Source: Ornithinimicrobium laminariae
GTDB lineage: Bacteria; Actinomycetota; Actinomycetes; Actinomycetales; Dermatophilaceae
Assembly (NCBI RefSeq): GCF_019457945.1
Contig: NZ_JAHZSU010000003.1
Span: forward strand, 186,001-250,000
DNA: 64,000 bases
Direction of reading: 5' to 3'
Shown here: piece after piece, positions 56,731-64,000 of the stretch
Numbering within the stretch: position 1 is the stretch's first letter
Layout: the number at the start of each line of letters is the position of its first letter
Notes under the pieces: model-generated
What the model was told of the DNA's origin: nothing
The model's database searches: none
The model's input: only the letters and a program-made list of their open reading frames with translations
Translations under genes and position numbers: made by a program

Positions 56731-56801
56731 GCGCATCCCTTCCCTGGGTGAGTGGACCGCGCTCGGTCCACCGGTGATCGCTGGTGAGTCAGCGGCCCAT
56801 C

Positions 56802-57413
56802 TTAGCGGGCGGCTGCGGTCACAATCGAAATAAAGTGCTCATGTATGCGGTCATCCCCGGTGATCTCTGGGTGGAACGACGTGGCCATCAGGTTGTCTTG
56901 GCGCACCGCAACGATCCGGGTTTCGCCGTCGTAGTCAACGGTGGCCAGCGTCTCGACGTCGTCGCCAAGCTGCTCAACCCACGGGGCACGGATGAAGACG
57001 GCTCGATACGGACCACCTTCTTCTGGCAATCCGTTGACCTCGAGGTCACTCTCAAACGAGCTGACTTGGCGGCCAAAGGCATTGCGTCGCACGGTGATGT
57101 CGAGCCCGCCGAAGGTCTGTTGTCCGCGGTGTGGGTCAACGATGGTGTCGGCGAGCATGATCATCCCGGCGCACGAGCCATACACCGGCAGTCCGCCAGC
57201 GATCGCGGTTTGGATTGGCTCGCGCAGGTCAAAGACCCGGCTCAGCCGATCGATAGTGGTCGACTCACCGCCCGGCAGGATTAGCCCGTCGAGTGAGTCG
57301 ATCTCGCTGGGTCGTCGGACTGAAACGGCTTCAGCACCGAGACGAGTTAACGCTGCGAGGTGCTCACGGAAGTCACCTTGAACCGCGAGCACCCCGATGC
57401 TTGGGGTGCTCAT
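56802..57413 (-). CDS. pdxT: Pyridoxal 5'-phosphate synthase glutaminase subunit PdxT
   Basis: A 203-residue class I amidotransferase that feeds ammonia to PdxS for vitamin B6 synthesis. [10 protein letters not shown] starts the protein, L-P-G-G-E-S-T-T and Y-G-S-C-A-G-M-I contain the oxyanion and catalytic Cys, and F-H-P-E the His-Glu pair. The ATG at 57411-57413 gives the family length; an ATG at 57432-57434 is a possible alternative. pdxS, its usual immediate neighbour, is 3.2 kb away beyond three accessory genes. Confidence 0.96.
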   Translation of the reverse strand: MSTPSIGVLAVQGDFREHLAALTRLGAEAVSVRRPSEIDSLDGLILPGGESTTIDRLSRVFDLREPIQTAIAGGLPVYGSCAGMIMLADTIVDPHRGQQTFGGLDITVRRNAFGRQVSSFESDLEVNGLPEEGGPYRAVFIRAPWVEQLGDDVETLATVDYDGETRIVAVRQDNLMATSFHPEITGDDRIHEHFISIVTAAAR

Positions 57414-57541
57414 TGCGGCCCAGCCAATCGCCATGTCTGTGCCGTGGAAACTTTTGAACGATTTATCTGCACACCGACGAGGATAGTCACCCACGCTCAG
57501 GTTCAGTCATCTCGGTGGGCAACGAGATGCAGCGGGCCCCG

Positions 57542-57904
57542 TTAAGTACGAGACGGGGACGACCCACTGCTTAATAGGGGCTGCAAAGCTGCACTGAGCA
57601 CCAGCAAAAGCCCCGGAATAATGATGATCAACCCGGAGCCCAGACCATGCAGCACTCCCCAGCCCAAAGCAATCACACCCAGCACTGCGAGACCTAATAT
57701 CCTGAGTGCCCCGGAGAGTTCGACAGCTACTGCGAGCGACACCAGGGCGCAAAGAATCGGCACCCCAAACAAAAAATACGCATAACTACCCGCATCGGCA
57801 TAGGCGACGTCAAAGTCCGCAATTCCGTATCCAACGGCGACCAGTAGTGCGAGCGCGATTAAGCCCGTCTGAATATTCCACTTCGCTGCTGCATTGCCAC
57901 TCAT
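57542..57904 (-). CDS. Small hypothetical membrane protein
   Basis: A 120-residue protein of mostly hydrophobic residues with about four predicted helices (for example I-A-L-A-L-L-V-A-V-G-Y-G-I and I-L-G-L-A-V-L-G-V-I-A-L-G-W-G). I recognise no family. The ATG at 57902-57904 is preceded by CGGGGG; the upstream extension to 57988 is basic and less likely. It is the first gene encountered between pdxT and the two unknown genes and may belong to either the core or the island. Confidence 0.65.
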   Translation of the reverse strand: MSGNAAAKWNIQTGLIALALLVAVGYGIADFDVAYADAGSYAYFLFGVPILCALVSLAVAVELSGALRILGLAVLGVIALGWGVLHGLGSGLIIIIPGLLLVLSAALQPLLSSGSSPSRT

Positions 57905-58167
57905 CAACGACCCCCGTTCACTAGTTTTCGCCCAACGACGCCGGCGGGCAGCGAGGGTTTTGCCTCCTTGCCCGCCCTGGAGGTTCAATGCCTAGAAGCT
58001 ACCAGCCAGGCTCAGCCAATCGGCGATCACCGTCCAACTCAGGGCACTACGCCTGATCGCGACCGGGACCAAGAAGCGCACAGTAAGCGACAAGTCCGTC
58101 TACTGGAGACTCACGCCAGCCGGTGATCAGTACCTGGTTGCCCTGCGCGCGATTCCCAGCGCGGTCA
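57905..58167. other. Non-coding gap with a possible gene remnant
   Basis: No complete gene is evident in these 263 bases. On the plus strand, bases about 58030-58199 read as an open frame ending in a stop, with a protein-like composition (T-P-A-G-D-Q-Y-L-V-A-L) but no start or ribosome-binding site. It could be the tail of a gene disrupted by the island, or chance. No attachment-site repeat was found. Confidence 0.35.
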
Positions 58168-59436
58168 TCAACGTGGACTCGAACGGCCCGCGGACCGAGT
58201 AGCCGCCCCCTGCTTGTGGTTGTCCGCAACAAATGCCCGAACTTCGTCGCGCAAGCCCTTAAAAACCTCGAAGTTGCGGTGGACTGTGGCCGCGTCGAAA
58301 GAGTGCGTCGGCTTCAAGCACGACATCCTCTCGAGGACGTCCTCGTCGGACAGGTGCGCGAGCCATGTCGAGATCTGCTCCGCTCCCGGAGCCCCGTCCA
58401 TCTGACAGAGCGTGTCGACGAGGTCGATCCGGACGAATGCTGCGCCCAGCCGTTGTTGATGACGCTCGGGTGCGGATTGCAAAGATCCAGCCTCAATCGC
58501 CCCGCGCTCGTCGTCGTGACCGATAGAGATCTCGTAGCGGGTCGGCAGCCGCGGCTCCGGCGGTTCCGCGCCGGTGATGAGCCGCGGCACTGCCTGCCTG
58601 CGTACCCAGCCAGAGATCTCGTCAAGCTCCGTGATCAGGATCGGCCATCGGTCGGTCCCGGGCCGATTGATACCGACGGTCGGGAAGATGGCAACAGGCA
58701 CCTGCGTCCCCGCCGGCGTCTCCGCGATCACGTCTCCCAAACGCAGTGGCTCCTCGGGCCGGGGAGGGAGATCACGCATTGATCTTGAAAGCGATTCCTC
58801 CTGGTACATGGCGGCAATCCGAACCGCGGCGACCGCCGGAGTCCTGTGCTTGGCGTGGTTGGTATGGAGAACCAGCCGGGCCAACGGATGGTCCTCGGCA
58901 TCCTTCCGGTTGAACGGCTGCAGACCCTCAAGCCTCCTCACCAGCTCGCTGCGGGGTTGCAATGAGGCCGGACCGTTCCTCGAGCGCCCCTTTGCCCATG
59001 CGAGGAAGTCGTCCGCCTTGCGTGCCGCCGGGACCTCGATCAGCCTGGCGGTCTTCTCGTCCATAGACCCGTCGCGGGCCTCGACCTCAGCGAACAGCGC
59101 GTGCTCGAGCGCGGCGCGGAGCGCGACTAGGGCATCGGCGACCAGTAGCGGGATCTTCTGCGGCATCGGGACGATGCGCGTCACGACGGTCCTCGTGTTG
59201 GGAAAGCCGAGTTGCTCCTCGAGCTCGAAGATCTCATCGGGCCGAGTTTGGTACATAAAGAGCAAATCCGAGACCTGCCCGACCAACTCGTCCACGTGAG
59301 ACAGGGTCGCGGCGACGCCCAGCTGATGATCGGGCAGCCAAGCGAAGGCAGAAGACGTCACGCTTCCAGAGTAGTGACTGAGTCCCGCCCGAGCGTCGTC
59401 CGACTGCTCAAGTCCCTCAAAGAGAATTTGAGGCAC
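58168..59436 (-). CDS. Hypothetical protein in the pdxT-pdxS island
   Basis: A 422-residue soluble protein I cannot assign. The N-terminal half is helical with R-A-A-L-E-H-A-L-F-A-E-V and L-H-T-N-H-A-K-H-R, a pattern seen in uncharacterised proteins with HEPN-like helical folds. The C-terminal half has mixed beta segments (I-L-I-T-E-L-D-E-I, I-S-I-G-H-D-D-E-R) and a helical end with N-R/H-N-F-E-V-F-K-G-L. No membrane segment or signal is visible. The start is GTG at 59434-59436, within a 7-base inverted repeat. It lies 92 bases downstream of the zinc-ribbon gene on the same strand. Confidence 0.6.
   Translation of the reverse strand: MPQILFEGLEQSDDARAGLSHYSGSVTSSAFAWLPDHQLGVAATLSHVDELVGQVSDLLFMYQTRPDEIFELEEQLGFPNTRTVVTRIVPMPQKIPLLVADALVALRAALEHALFAEVEARDGSMDEKTARLIEVPAARKADDFLAWAKGRSRNGPASLQPRSELVRRLEGLQPFNRKDAEDHPLARLVLHTNHAKHRTPAVAAVRIAAMYQEESLSRSMRDLPPRPEEPLRLGDVIAETPAGTQVPVAIFPTVGINRPGTDRWPILITELDEISGWVRRQAVPRLITGAEPPEPRLPTRYEISIGHDDERGAIEAGSLQSAPERHQQRLGAAFVRIDLVDTLCQMDGAPGAEQISTWLAHLSDEDVLERMSCLKPTHSFDAATVHRNFEVFKGLRDEVRAFVADNHKQGAATRSAGRSSPR
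59415..59433. repeat. Inverted repeat at the start of the hypothetical island gene
   Basis: CCTCAAA (59415-59421) and TTTGAGG (59427-59433) form a perfect 7-base inverted repeat with a 5-base loop, immediately inside the proposed start codon. It could be an operator or an RNA hairpin that controls translation; the possibility that the start is misplaced cannot be excluded. Confidence 0.5.
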
Positions 59437-59528
59437 GCTTCCTGAGACACAGGGACCGGCGATCCTGTGGACTGAGACGGGTCCGATCGAGGCTGCGACT
59501 ATCGCCTACCTGATATCGGGATGCGCTC

Positions 59529-60509
59529 TTAGACCAGGCGGGACTCTTGCCGATCGAGTGCCGCCAGCGCGCCCTCCGGGTCGTCGATCAGGTCGAAGAG
59601 GCCACGCGTCCGACGTGCCCACTGCGCCAGATTGTCCCCTTGGTCGAATGCAGCGGCAGACGCGAATTGCTCCCGGAGATTCACTGGGAGCCCGTCTGCC
59701 AGAGCCGCCGCGAGCTCGCGACTCAAGACAGCTTGCGGCGAGGAGGGCCTGAGGAAACGCCTCAGCCTCTCGGTCGTGGGGACGACAGTGTTAGAGGCAA
59801 TCTCCAGAGCAGCGAGACTCTCGCGCGCCCAGGCGTCGTCCCCGCTAGCCGGAATAGGGACTGCGACGCGCTGAACGCTGGCGATCGCGTCCCTCCCCAG
59901 CGCAAGGGAGAGCCCGCCGGGGTCCTCGTGATAATTCAAGTATCGCGCGACGTCGACTCCTGGAGGGCAAACCTCCTCAAGCACGACATCCCCGACGAAG
60001 TTGCTCGGATCGAGGAGCCAGTCCTTCCGCACGATGACGGACGGAATGAGGCGCACCCGATACAGGTAGAACTGGTACCCGCGGTCGGCCTGATCGCCTA
60101 TGCGCCTCAGCATGTTGTAGACGGCGGCCTCGAACGTTCCGACGTGGAGTGCCTTAGCCTGCTGACGAGATTCCCACGCGGCTACGCGCACTTCACCGCC
60201 CATCATGCTGCGGGTCTCGGGGGTGAGGTTGGCCGCGGGGTCGAAGTCCCTCGTCGGCCAGTCTGGCTGCGTGCTGGTGTGATACCAGTACATGCGTGCG
60301 CAGTCGTCGTCCAGGGCAGGGTCGTCATGATCAACCGTCACGCGCGGCGCGTTCTCGTGCTCGCAGGTCAAGCCACAGCCAGTGCACCTCTCATGCCCGC
60401 GTTCCCATCGGTCGACCCACGCCAGGTCTACGAGAAAGCGCTGACGGCATGCTCCGCACAGCACGTGCCGATCGCGTGAGAAGTCGATCAGCCGTTCCAC
60501 GACTTTCAT
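59529..60509 (-). CDS. Zinc-ribbon protein with ADP-ribosyltransferase/RES-like pattern, function unknown
   Basis: A 326-residue protein. Cys18/Cys21 and Cys42/Cys45 form a zinc ribbon near the N-terminus. Then Y-W-Y-H-T-S-T (His77), A-L-H-V-G-T-F-E-A-A (His122), Y-L-Y-R-V-R and N-Y-H-E-D (Glu195) follow an H...H/Y...E order resembling ADP-ribosyltransferase or RES-type toxins. This fold guess is inference. The C-terminal 100 residues are helical. The start is ATG at 60507-60509; the longer frame would extend through the pdxS terminator and into pdxS. The opposite-strand frame over the same bases is longer than 300 codons but shows no family features. Confidence 0.65.
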   Translation of the reverse strand: MKVVERLIDFSRDRHVLCGACRQRFLVDLAWVDRWERGHERCTGCGLTCEHENAPRVTVDHDDPALDDDCARMYWYHTSTQPDWPTRDFDPAANLTPETRSMMGGEVRVAAWESRQQAKALHVGTFEAAVYNMLRRIGDQADRGYQFYLYRVRLIPSVIVRKDWLLDPSNFVGDVVLEEVCPPGVDVARYLNYHEDPGGLSLALGRDAIASVQRVAVPIPASGDDAWARESLAALEIASNTVVPTTERLRRFLRPSSPQAVLSRELAAALADGLPVNLREQFASAAAFDQGDNLAQWARRTRGLFDLIDDPEGALAALDRQESRLV

Positions 60510-60602
60510 TGTCCAGCACGGGAGCCTGATGCGACACGACTGGAGCGATAGCGGGTACCACCTTTGGTCGAAGGCATCAGTTTCCCTGAGGCACCCAACG
60601 AC

Positions 60603-60638
60603 GAGCCCGCACCGCCAAGACCTCAGCGGTGCGGGCTC
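60603..60638 (-). terminator. Rho-independent terminator after pdxS
   Basis: GAGCCCGCACCGC pairs perfectly with GCGGTGCGGGCTC (13 pairs) around a 10-base loop, starting 22 bases after the pdxS stop. It separates pdxS transcription from the island and from pdxT, so pdxT needs its own promoter. Confidence 0.9.
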
Positions 60639-60660
60639 GATTTGCCTCGTGTACGAGCGT

Positions 60661-61563
60661 CTACCAGCCGCGCTCAGCCAAGCGGTGGGGCTGCGGGATG
60701 TCGTCGACGTTGATGCCAACCATCGCTTCGCCGAGACCGCGGGAGACCTGGGCGATGGTGTCGGGGTCGTCGTAGAACGTGGTGGCCTTGACGATTGCGG
60801 CGGCGCGCTGCTCGGGGTTGCCTGACTTGAAGATGCCTGAGCCAACAAAGACGCCCTGGGCGCCCAACTGCATCATCATGGCTGCGTCCGCGGGAGTGGC
60901 GATGCCGCCAGCGGTGAACAACACGACTGGCAGAACGCCAGTGCGAGCGATCTCCGCGACGAGTTCATATGGTGCCTGCAGTTCCTTCGCGGCGACATAC
61001 AACTCGTCGTGCGACAGGCTGGTTAACCGGCGGATCTCACCGGCGATGGTGCGCATGTGGGTGGTGGCATTGGAGACGTCCCCGGTGCCGGCCTCGCCCT
61101 TGGAGCGGATCATCGCCGCGCCTTCGGTGATGCGTCGCAGTGCTTCGCCGAGGTTGGTCGCGCCACAAACGAAGGGAGCATCAAAGGCCCACTTGTCGAT
61201 GTGGTTCGTGTAGTCGGCCGGGGTCAAGACCTCGGACTCGTCGATGTAGTCGACGCCGAGACTCTGCAAGACCTGGGCCTCAACGAAGTGGCCGATGCGG
61301 GCCTTGGCCATGACCGGGATCGAGACCGACTCGATGATGCTCTGGATCATGTCCGGGTCGCTCATCCGCGAGACGCCGCCCTGTGCACGGATGTCCGCGG
61401 GGACGCGCTCGAGTGCCATGACGGCGACGGCACCAGCGTCTTGGGCGATCTTGGCCTGCTCGGCGGTCACAACGTCCATGATGACTCCGCCTTTGAGCAT
61501 GTCAGCCATGCCGCGCTTGACGCGGTCTGTGGCAACGCTGGCGGGGTTAGGGGTGGTGGTCAT
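60661..61563 (-). CDS. pdxS: Pyridoxal 5'-phosphate synthase synthase subunit PdxS
   Basis: A 300-residue TIM-barrel enzyme that makes PLP from ribose 5-phosphate, glyceraldehyde 3-phosphate and ammonia. G-G-V-I-M-D-V-V holds the conserved Asp, V-M-A-K-A-R-I-G-H the substrate-binding Lys, and [12 protein letters not shown] the phosphate loop. The ATG at 61561-61563 has GAAAGG upstream; the frame further upstream overlaps the next gene. The 5' neighbour, a conserved membrane protein gene, ends 92 bases away. Confidence 0.97.
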   Translation of the reverse strand: MTTTPNPASVATDRVKRGMADMLKGGVIMDVVTAEQAKIAQDAGAVAVMALERVPADIRAQGGVSRMSDPDMIQSIIESVSIPVMAKARIGHFVEAQVLQSLGVDYIDESEVLTPADYTNHIDKWAFDAPFVCGATNLGEALRRITEGAAMIRSKGEAGTGDVSNATTHMRTIAGEIRRLTSLSHDELYVAAKELQAPYELVAEIARTGVLPVVLFTAGGIATPADAAMMMQLGAQGVFVGSGIFKSGNPEQRAAAIVKATTFYDDPDTIAQVSRGLGEAMVGINVDDIPQPHRLAERGW

Positions 61564-61654
61564 CAAATGCCTTTCGAAGCGTGCGCTGAATGCAACGTTT
61601 CTATGGTACGGCGCGGGCCCGCAAGTCGGTGACAGTGCCCGGTCAGATGGGTGA

Positions 61655-62182
61655 TCAGTCGTCAAAGATAACGGCCGCAGGCATGGGGGTATGCCCGGCC
61701 AAGTGCAGCAGTCGCACCACTCTGCGGCGGCGAACGGTCAAGGTTTGGCCAATTGCTTCGTTGTGGAAGCGACGGGCTAGGGCAACGCGCTCGGCGGTAG
61801 CCGTCAACGCAGGGTTAGGAGAGTCAACAACAACGGCGAGCATTTGGGTCAGCTCAGACTCGGCATCGCAGCGCTCTTGGGTCCATTCGCCTTGTTGCTC
61901 CAGCGCACGGGTAGCCGCATCCAGCAACAACTCAGCGCTGGCCGGGTTGAGGTCCCCGCCATAGGCATATCCGACTGCGGCTTCGGCTCGGCGCACGACT
62001 TGGGCATCGAGGGCTGCTTCGGTGGCTTCATTGCGAGTGTGGAGTCGGTCAAGACGAACAGCCGTGAAGGACAGCCACCAGCCCAAGGCCAGCAACAGCG
62101 CCAAGATCGCGATGCCAACCAGCCACAGTTCAACGGAGCCCAAGGCTGCGCCTGCCTCTCCTGCGTCGAGCAACTGGGACAT
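61655..62182 (-). CDS. Conserved membrane protein (Rv2609c-like position)
   Basis: A 175-residue protein with a single membrane helix at about residues 19-40 ([17 protein letters not shown]) and a helical cytoplasmic domain containing [13 protein letters not shown] and A-R-R-F-H-N-E-A-I. It resembles a LemA-type arrangement. In actinobacteria the gene between pimA and pdxS has this form and has no known function. The start lies inside pimA (53-base overlap); a later start cannot be excluded. Confidence 0.75.
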   Translation of the reverse strand: MSQLLDAGEAGAALGSVELWLVGIAILALLLALGWWLSFTAVRLDRLHTRNEATEAALDAQVVRRAEAAVGYAYGGDLNPASAELLLDAATRALEQQGEWTQERCDAESELTQMLAVVVDSPNPALTATAERVALARRFHNEAIGQTLTVRRRRVVRLLHLAGHTPMPAAVIFDD

Positions 62183-63302
62183 ACCGCGTCACTTCGGCGC
62201 CATCGCCTCGAACGGAGTCATAGACGGCGAGGATCCGCTCCCCCACGTGTGCCCAGTCATAGTGACTGGCTCGACCAGGTCCGGCGTTGCTGAGTCGTTG
62301 GCGCTCGGCTGGGTCGCACCAAAGGTCGCTGATGGCTGCAGCGAGGGCATCGGAGTCACCGTTGGGGAAGGTCTGGCCACCAAGCGGCGGGTCCAAAACA
62401 TCGCTAAAAGCCACCAGGTCACTGGCGATAATTGGTGCCCCAGCGGCTAGCGCTTCGGTGAGGATGATGCCAAAACTTTCGCCGCCGGTGTTGGGCGCGG
62501 CGTAGATGTCGGTGTCGGCCAGCAGCGCTTCCTTATCGTGCGCCGAGACGGACCCGTGCAGCCGGATCGACGCTCGCGTCTCGGGTGTTAAGCCCTGCAG
62601 GAACGGCTCAATCTCCCCAGGCCCAGCGATGTCGAGGCGGGCTGCTGGCTGCTGCGCTAAGACCGCAGGCCACGCCTTGAGCAGCACGGCCAATCCTTTG
62701 CGCGGCTCGGTGAACCGTCCGAGAAAAAGCACATTCGGCCCGCCAGTGCTGCGCACTTCAGGATCGCGCAGGCCAGAGAAAGGCGCCGTGTTGAGTCCGT
62801 TGGGGATGACAACGCTGGGGCCACCGAGTTGTTCGGAGACGGTGCGCGCGGCTTCTTCGGAGACGGCGATCCTGGCCGATATCTTGTCGAGCCCGGCCTG
62901 CAGCATGGGACCGGCTAAGCGTAGGGCGCGGGATTTGATCTGCGAGGAGTGGAAGGTTGCGACAACGGGACCGGTCATCGCCCACAGCGCGAGCAGCGAG
63001 ACGCTGGGGCTGGCGGGTTCGTGGATGTGCACAACATCGAAGCCGCCCTCAGTGACCCACCGCCGAGTTCGTGCCGAGGCCAGGGGGCCAAAGGCCAGCC
63101 GTGCAACCGAACCGTTGTACCGAACGGCGAGCGTCCCACCAGCGGAGGTCACGCCCTCCGGTAGGGCTGATTCGTCGTCGGCTGGGGCTAAGACGCTGAC
63201 CTCATGGCCTTGAGCGCGCAGCCAGTCGGCCAACTCCAAGACGTGCTGTTGAACTCCCCCGGGCACGTCAATGGCGTAGGGATTGACCAGGCCCACTTTC
63301 AT
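62130..63302 (-). CDS. pimA: Phosphatidylinositol alpha-mannosyltransferase PimA
   Basis: A 390-residue GT4-family, GT-B-fold glycosyltransferase. N-P-Y-A-I-D-V-P-G-G-V-Q-Q-H-V is the conserved PimA N-terminus; G-R-F-T-E-P-R-K-G and E-S-F-G-I-I-L-T-E-A-L-A-A-G are the donor-binding and catalytic motifs. It adds the first mannose from GDP-mannose to phosphatidylinositol on the inner leaflet, starting PIM synthesis. Its start overlaps the patA stop by 4 bases, confirming a patA-pimA operon. Confidence 0.92.
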   Translation of the reverse strand: MKVGLVNPYAIDVPGGVQQHVLELADWLRAQGHEVSVLAPADDESALPEGVTSAGGTLAVRYNGSVARLAFGPLASARTRRWVTEGGFDVVHIHEPASPSVSLLALWAMTGPVVATFHSSQIKSRALRLAGPMLQAGLDKISARIAVSEEAARTVSEQLGGPSVVIPNGLNTAPFSGLRDPEVRSTGGPNVLFLGRFTEPRKGLAVLLKAWPAVLAQQPAARLDIAGPGEIEPFLQGLTPETRASIRLHGSVSAHDKEALLADTDIYAAPNTGGESFGIILTEALAAGAPIIASDLVAFSDVLDPPLGGQTFPNGDSDALAAAISDLWCDPAERQRLSNAGPGRASHYDWAHVGERILAVYDSVRGDGAEVTRYVPVARRRRGRRSLGLR

Positions 63303-64000
63303 GCCGGGTCCTCAACAAAGACACGCTGCATCATGTGCCAGTCGTGCGTGTGCTCCCGAACAGCTGCGCCGATGAAGTCAGCGCATTGTTGGGTCATGGC
63401 TTGGATGCGCTCGGCTTTGGTGCCCTCGCCCGGGTCGGGGACCAGTGGCCCAAAACTGATCACAATCCGGTATGCCGCGGGTCCGGGTTTCAGGTCATCG
63501 CGCAGCTCGTAGTGCACCGAGGCCGCCCGCAACGGTGCGCCGGTGGCGACAGCCAACGCGGCTGGCCCGGCTGCCATCGACGCTATCCCGCCCAGAAAGT
63601 CGACGCGAACGCCACCATCGGTAAGGTCGCGATCGGCCAACAGTGGGACGAATCCGCCCGCTTTAATAGTCGAGATCAACTCGCGAAAGACACCTTCGGT
63701 GCCAGTCAACGGGTAGATCGTCATGCCGAGCGCTTCGCGGAAGGCCACGAACTCTTGAAAGAGCTCTTCGGGCTTGAGCCGCTCGGCAACAGTGGTGACC
63801 GGAGCCATGTGACTAGTGGCCCAACCACCAGCGGTGTCCCAATTGCCGAGATGGCCCAGGAAGATGATGTGCCCATCCCCCGCGGCCAGCGACTCGCGCA
63901 CCGGCTCGTCGTTGACGGTGCGCACTCGTTTGGCCAGGTCGGCTGGGCTGCGGTCAGCTAGCCGGAAGGCGTCGCACCAATAGCGTAAATACGAGGCGAT
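63299..64000 (-). CDS. patA: Phosphatidylinositol mannoside acyltransferase PatA (5' end cut by window edge)
   Basis: 234 residues are visible; the first codons lie beyond the window. Y-L-R-Y-W-C-D-A-F-R at the visible start is a typical early PatA segment, and G-H-L-G-N-W-D is the H-x4-D acyltransferase motif of the LpxL/HtrB family. PatA acylates the mannose of PIM1/PIM2. The frame remains open through the window end, so the GTG at 63923-63925 is not the start. It overlaps the pimA start by 4 bases. Confidence 0.9.
   Translation of the reverse strand: MASYLRYWCDAFRLADRSPADLAKRVRTVNDEPVRESLAAGDGHIIFLGHLGNWDTAGGWATSHMAPVTTVAERLKPEELFQEFVAFREALGMTIYPLTGTEGVFRELISTIKAGGFVPLLADRDLTDGGVRVDFLGGIASMAAGPAALAVATGAPLRAASVHYELRDDLKPGPAAYRIVISFGPLVPDPGEGTKAERIQAMTQQCADFIGAAVREHTHDWHMMQRVFVEDPA

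Noticed and set aside
59547..60479. 310-codon plus-strand frame opposite the zinc-ribbon gene
   Set aside because: Long opposite-strand frames are common in GC-rich DNA; the minus-strand protein has ordered Cys pairs and motifs, and the plus-strand one does not.
60510..60848. N-terminal extension of the zinc-ribbon gene into pdxS
   Set aside because: It would cross the pdxS terminator and overlap the 3' end of pdxS in another frame; the residues are low-complexity shadow sequence.
1..64000. Apparent excess of GTATGC/GCATAC across the window
   Set aside because: A rough visual count was only modestly above what base composition predicts, and copies show no consistent spacing, strand or gene position.

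Overview
The window is a stretch of chromosome from an actinobacterium (Actinomycetota). The evidence is the gene content and order: gcvH-garA-ftsR-DUF151-merR-gcvP next to DUF881/Sbp/DUF881, xerD-parA-scpA-scpB-rluB-cmk-der, yajC-secD-secF-apt-rel, ruvCAB-yebC, pdxS and pdxT, the phosphatidylinositol-mannoside genes pimA and patA, an F420-type luciferase-like oxidoreductase, many GTG starts and a G+C-rich sequence. No rRNA, CRISPR array, phage genes or transposase were seen. The only tRNA found is tRNA-Pro(GGG).

Layout. 1-12.9 kb holds mixed accessory and housekeeping genes: a UMF1-type permease cut by the window edge, an AI-2E-type permease, a hexose-6-phosphate mutarotase, a UvrA paralogue, a divergent arsR/arsO-like pair with an aldo-keto reductase, a dienelactone-hydrolase-like enzyme, a Sua5/YciO protein, a tandem GNAT protein, an APC permease, OsmC and a histidine phosphatase. 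12.9-23.1 kb holds a glutamate-cysteine-ligase-like enzyme, glycine cleavage genes with a glycine riboswitch before gcvP, the GarA/FtsR regulators and the DUF881/Sbp cluster. 23.2-33.1 kb holds a GPP34 protein, an F420-type oxidoreductase, tRNA-Pro, and the der/cmk/rluB/scpBA/parA/xerD block, with sufE and a sulfurtransferase between der and cmk.

33.8-42.9 kb is the most unusual part: a tightly overlapping histidine operon in the order hisG-D-C-B-H-A-F-I(E). It is preceded by a TrpR/YerC-like repressor gene, a candidate operator and hisS. The order is that of gammaproteobacteria. HisB carries an N-terminal phosphatase domain, HisI is fused to HisE, HisG has the enterobacterial 'QKSGRL' form, and HisA is a true HisA rather than PriA. 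HisS also looks like the xanthomonad type. This points to wholesale replacement of histidine biosynthesis by transfer from a gammaproteobacterium.

42.9-57.4 kb is standard actinobacterial core: metallo-hydrolase, cyclophilin lipoprotein, DUF349, aspartyl aminopeptidase, rel, apt, secF/D, yajC, ruvB/A/C, yebC and pdxT. 57.5-60.6 kb is an accessory island that separates pdxT from pdxS, which are normally adjacent. It carries a small membrane protein and two genes of unknown function; one has a zinc ribbon followed by an ADP-ribosyltransferase/RES-like pattern, and it is a candidate undescribed system. 60.6-64 kb returns to core genes: pdxS, a membrane protein, pimA, and patA cut by the window edge.
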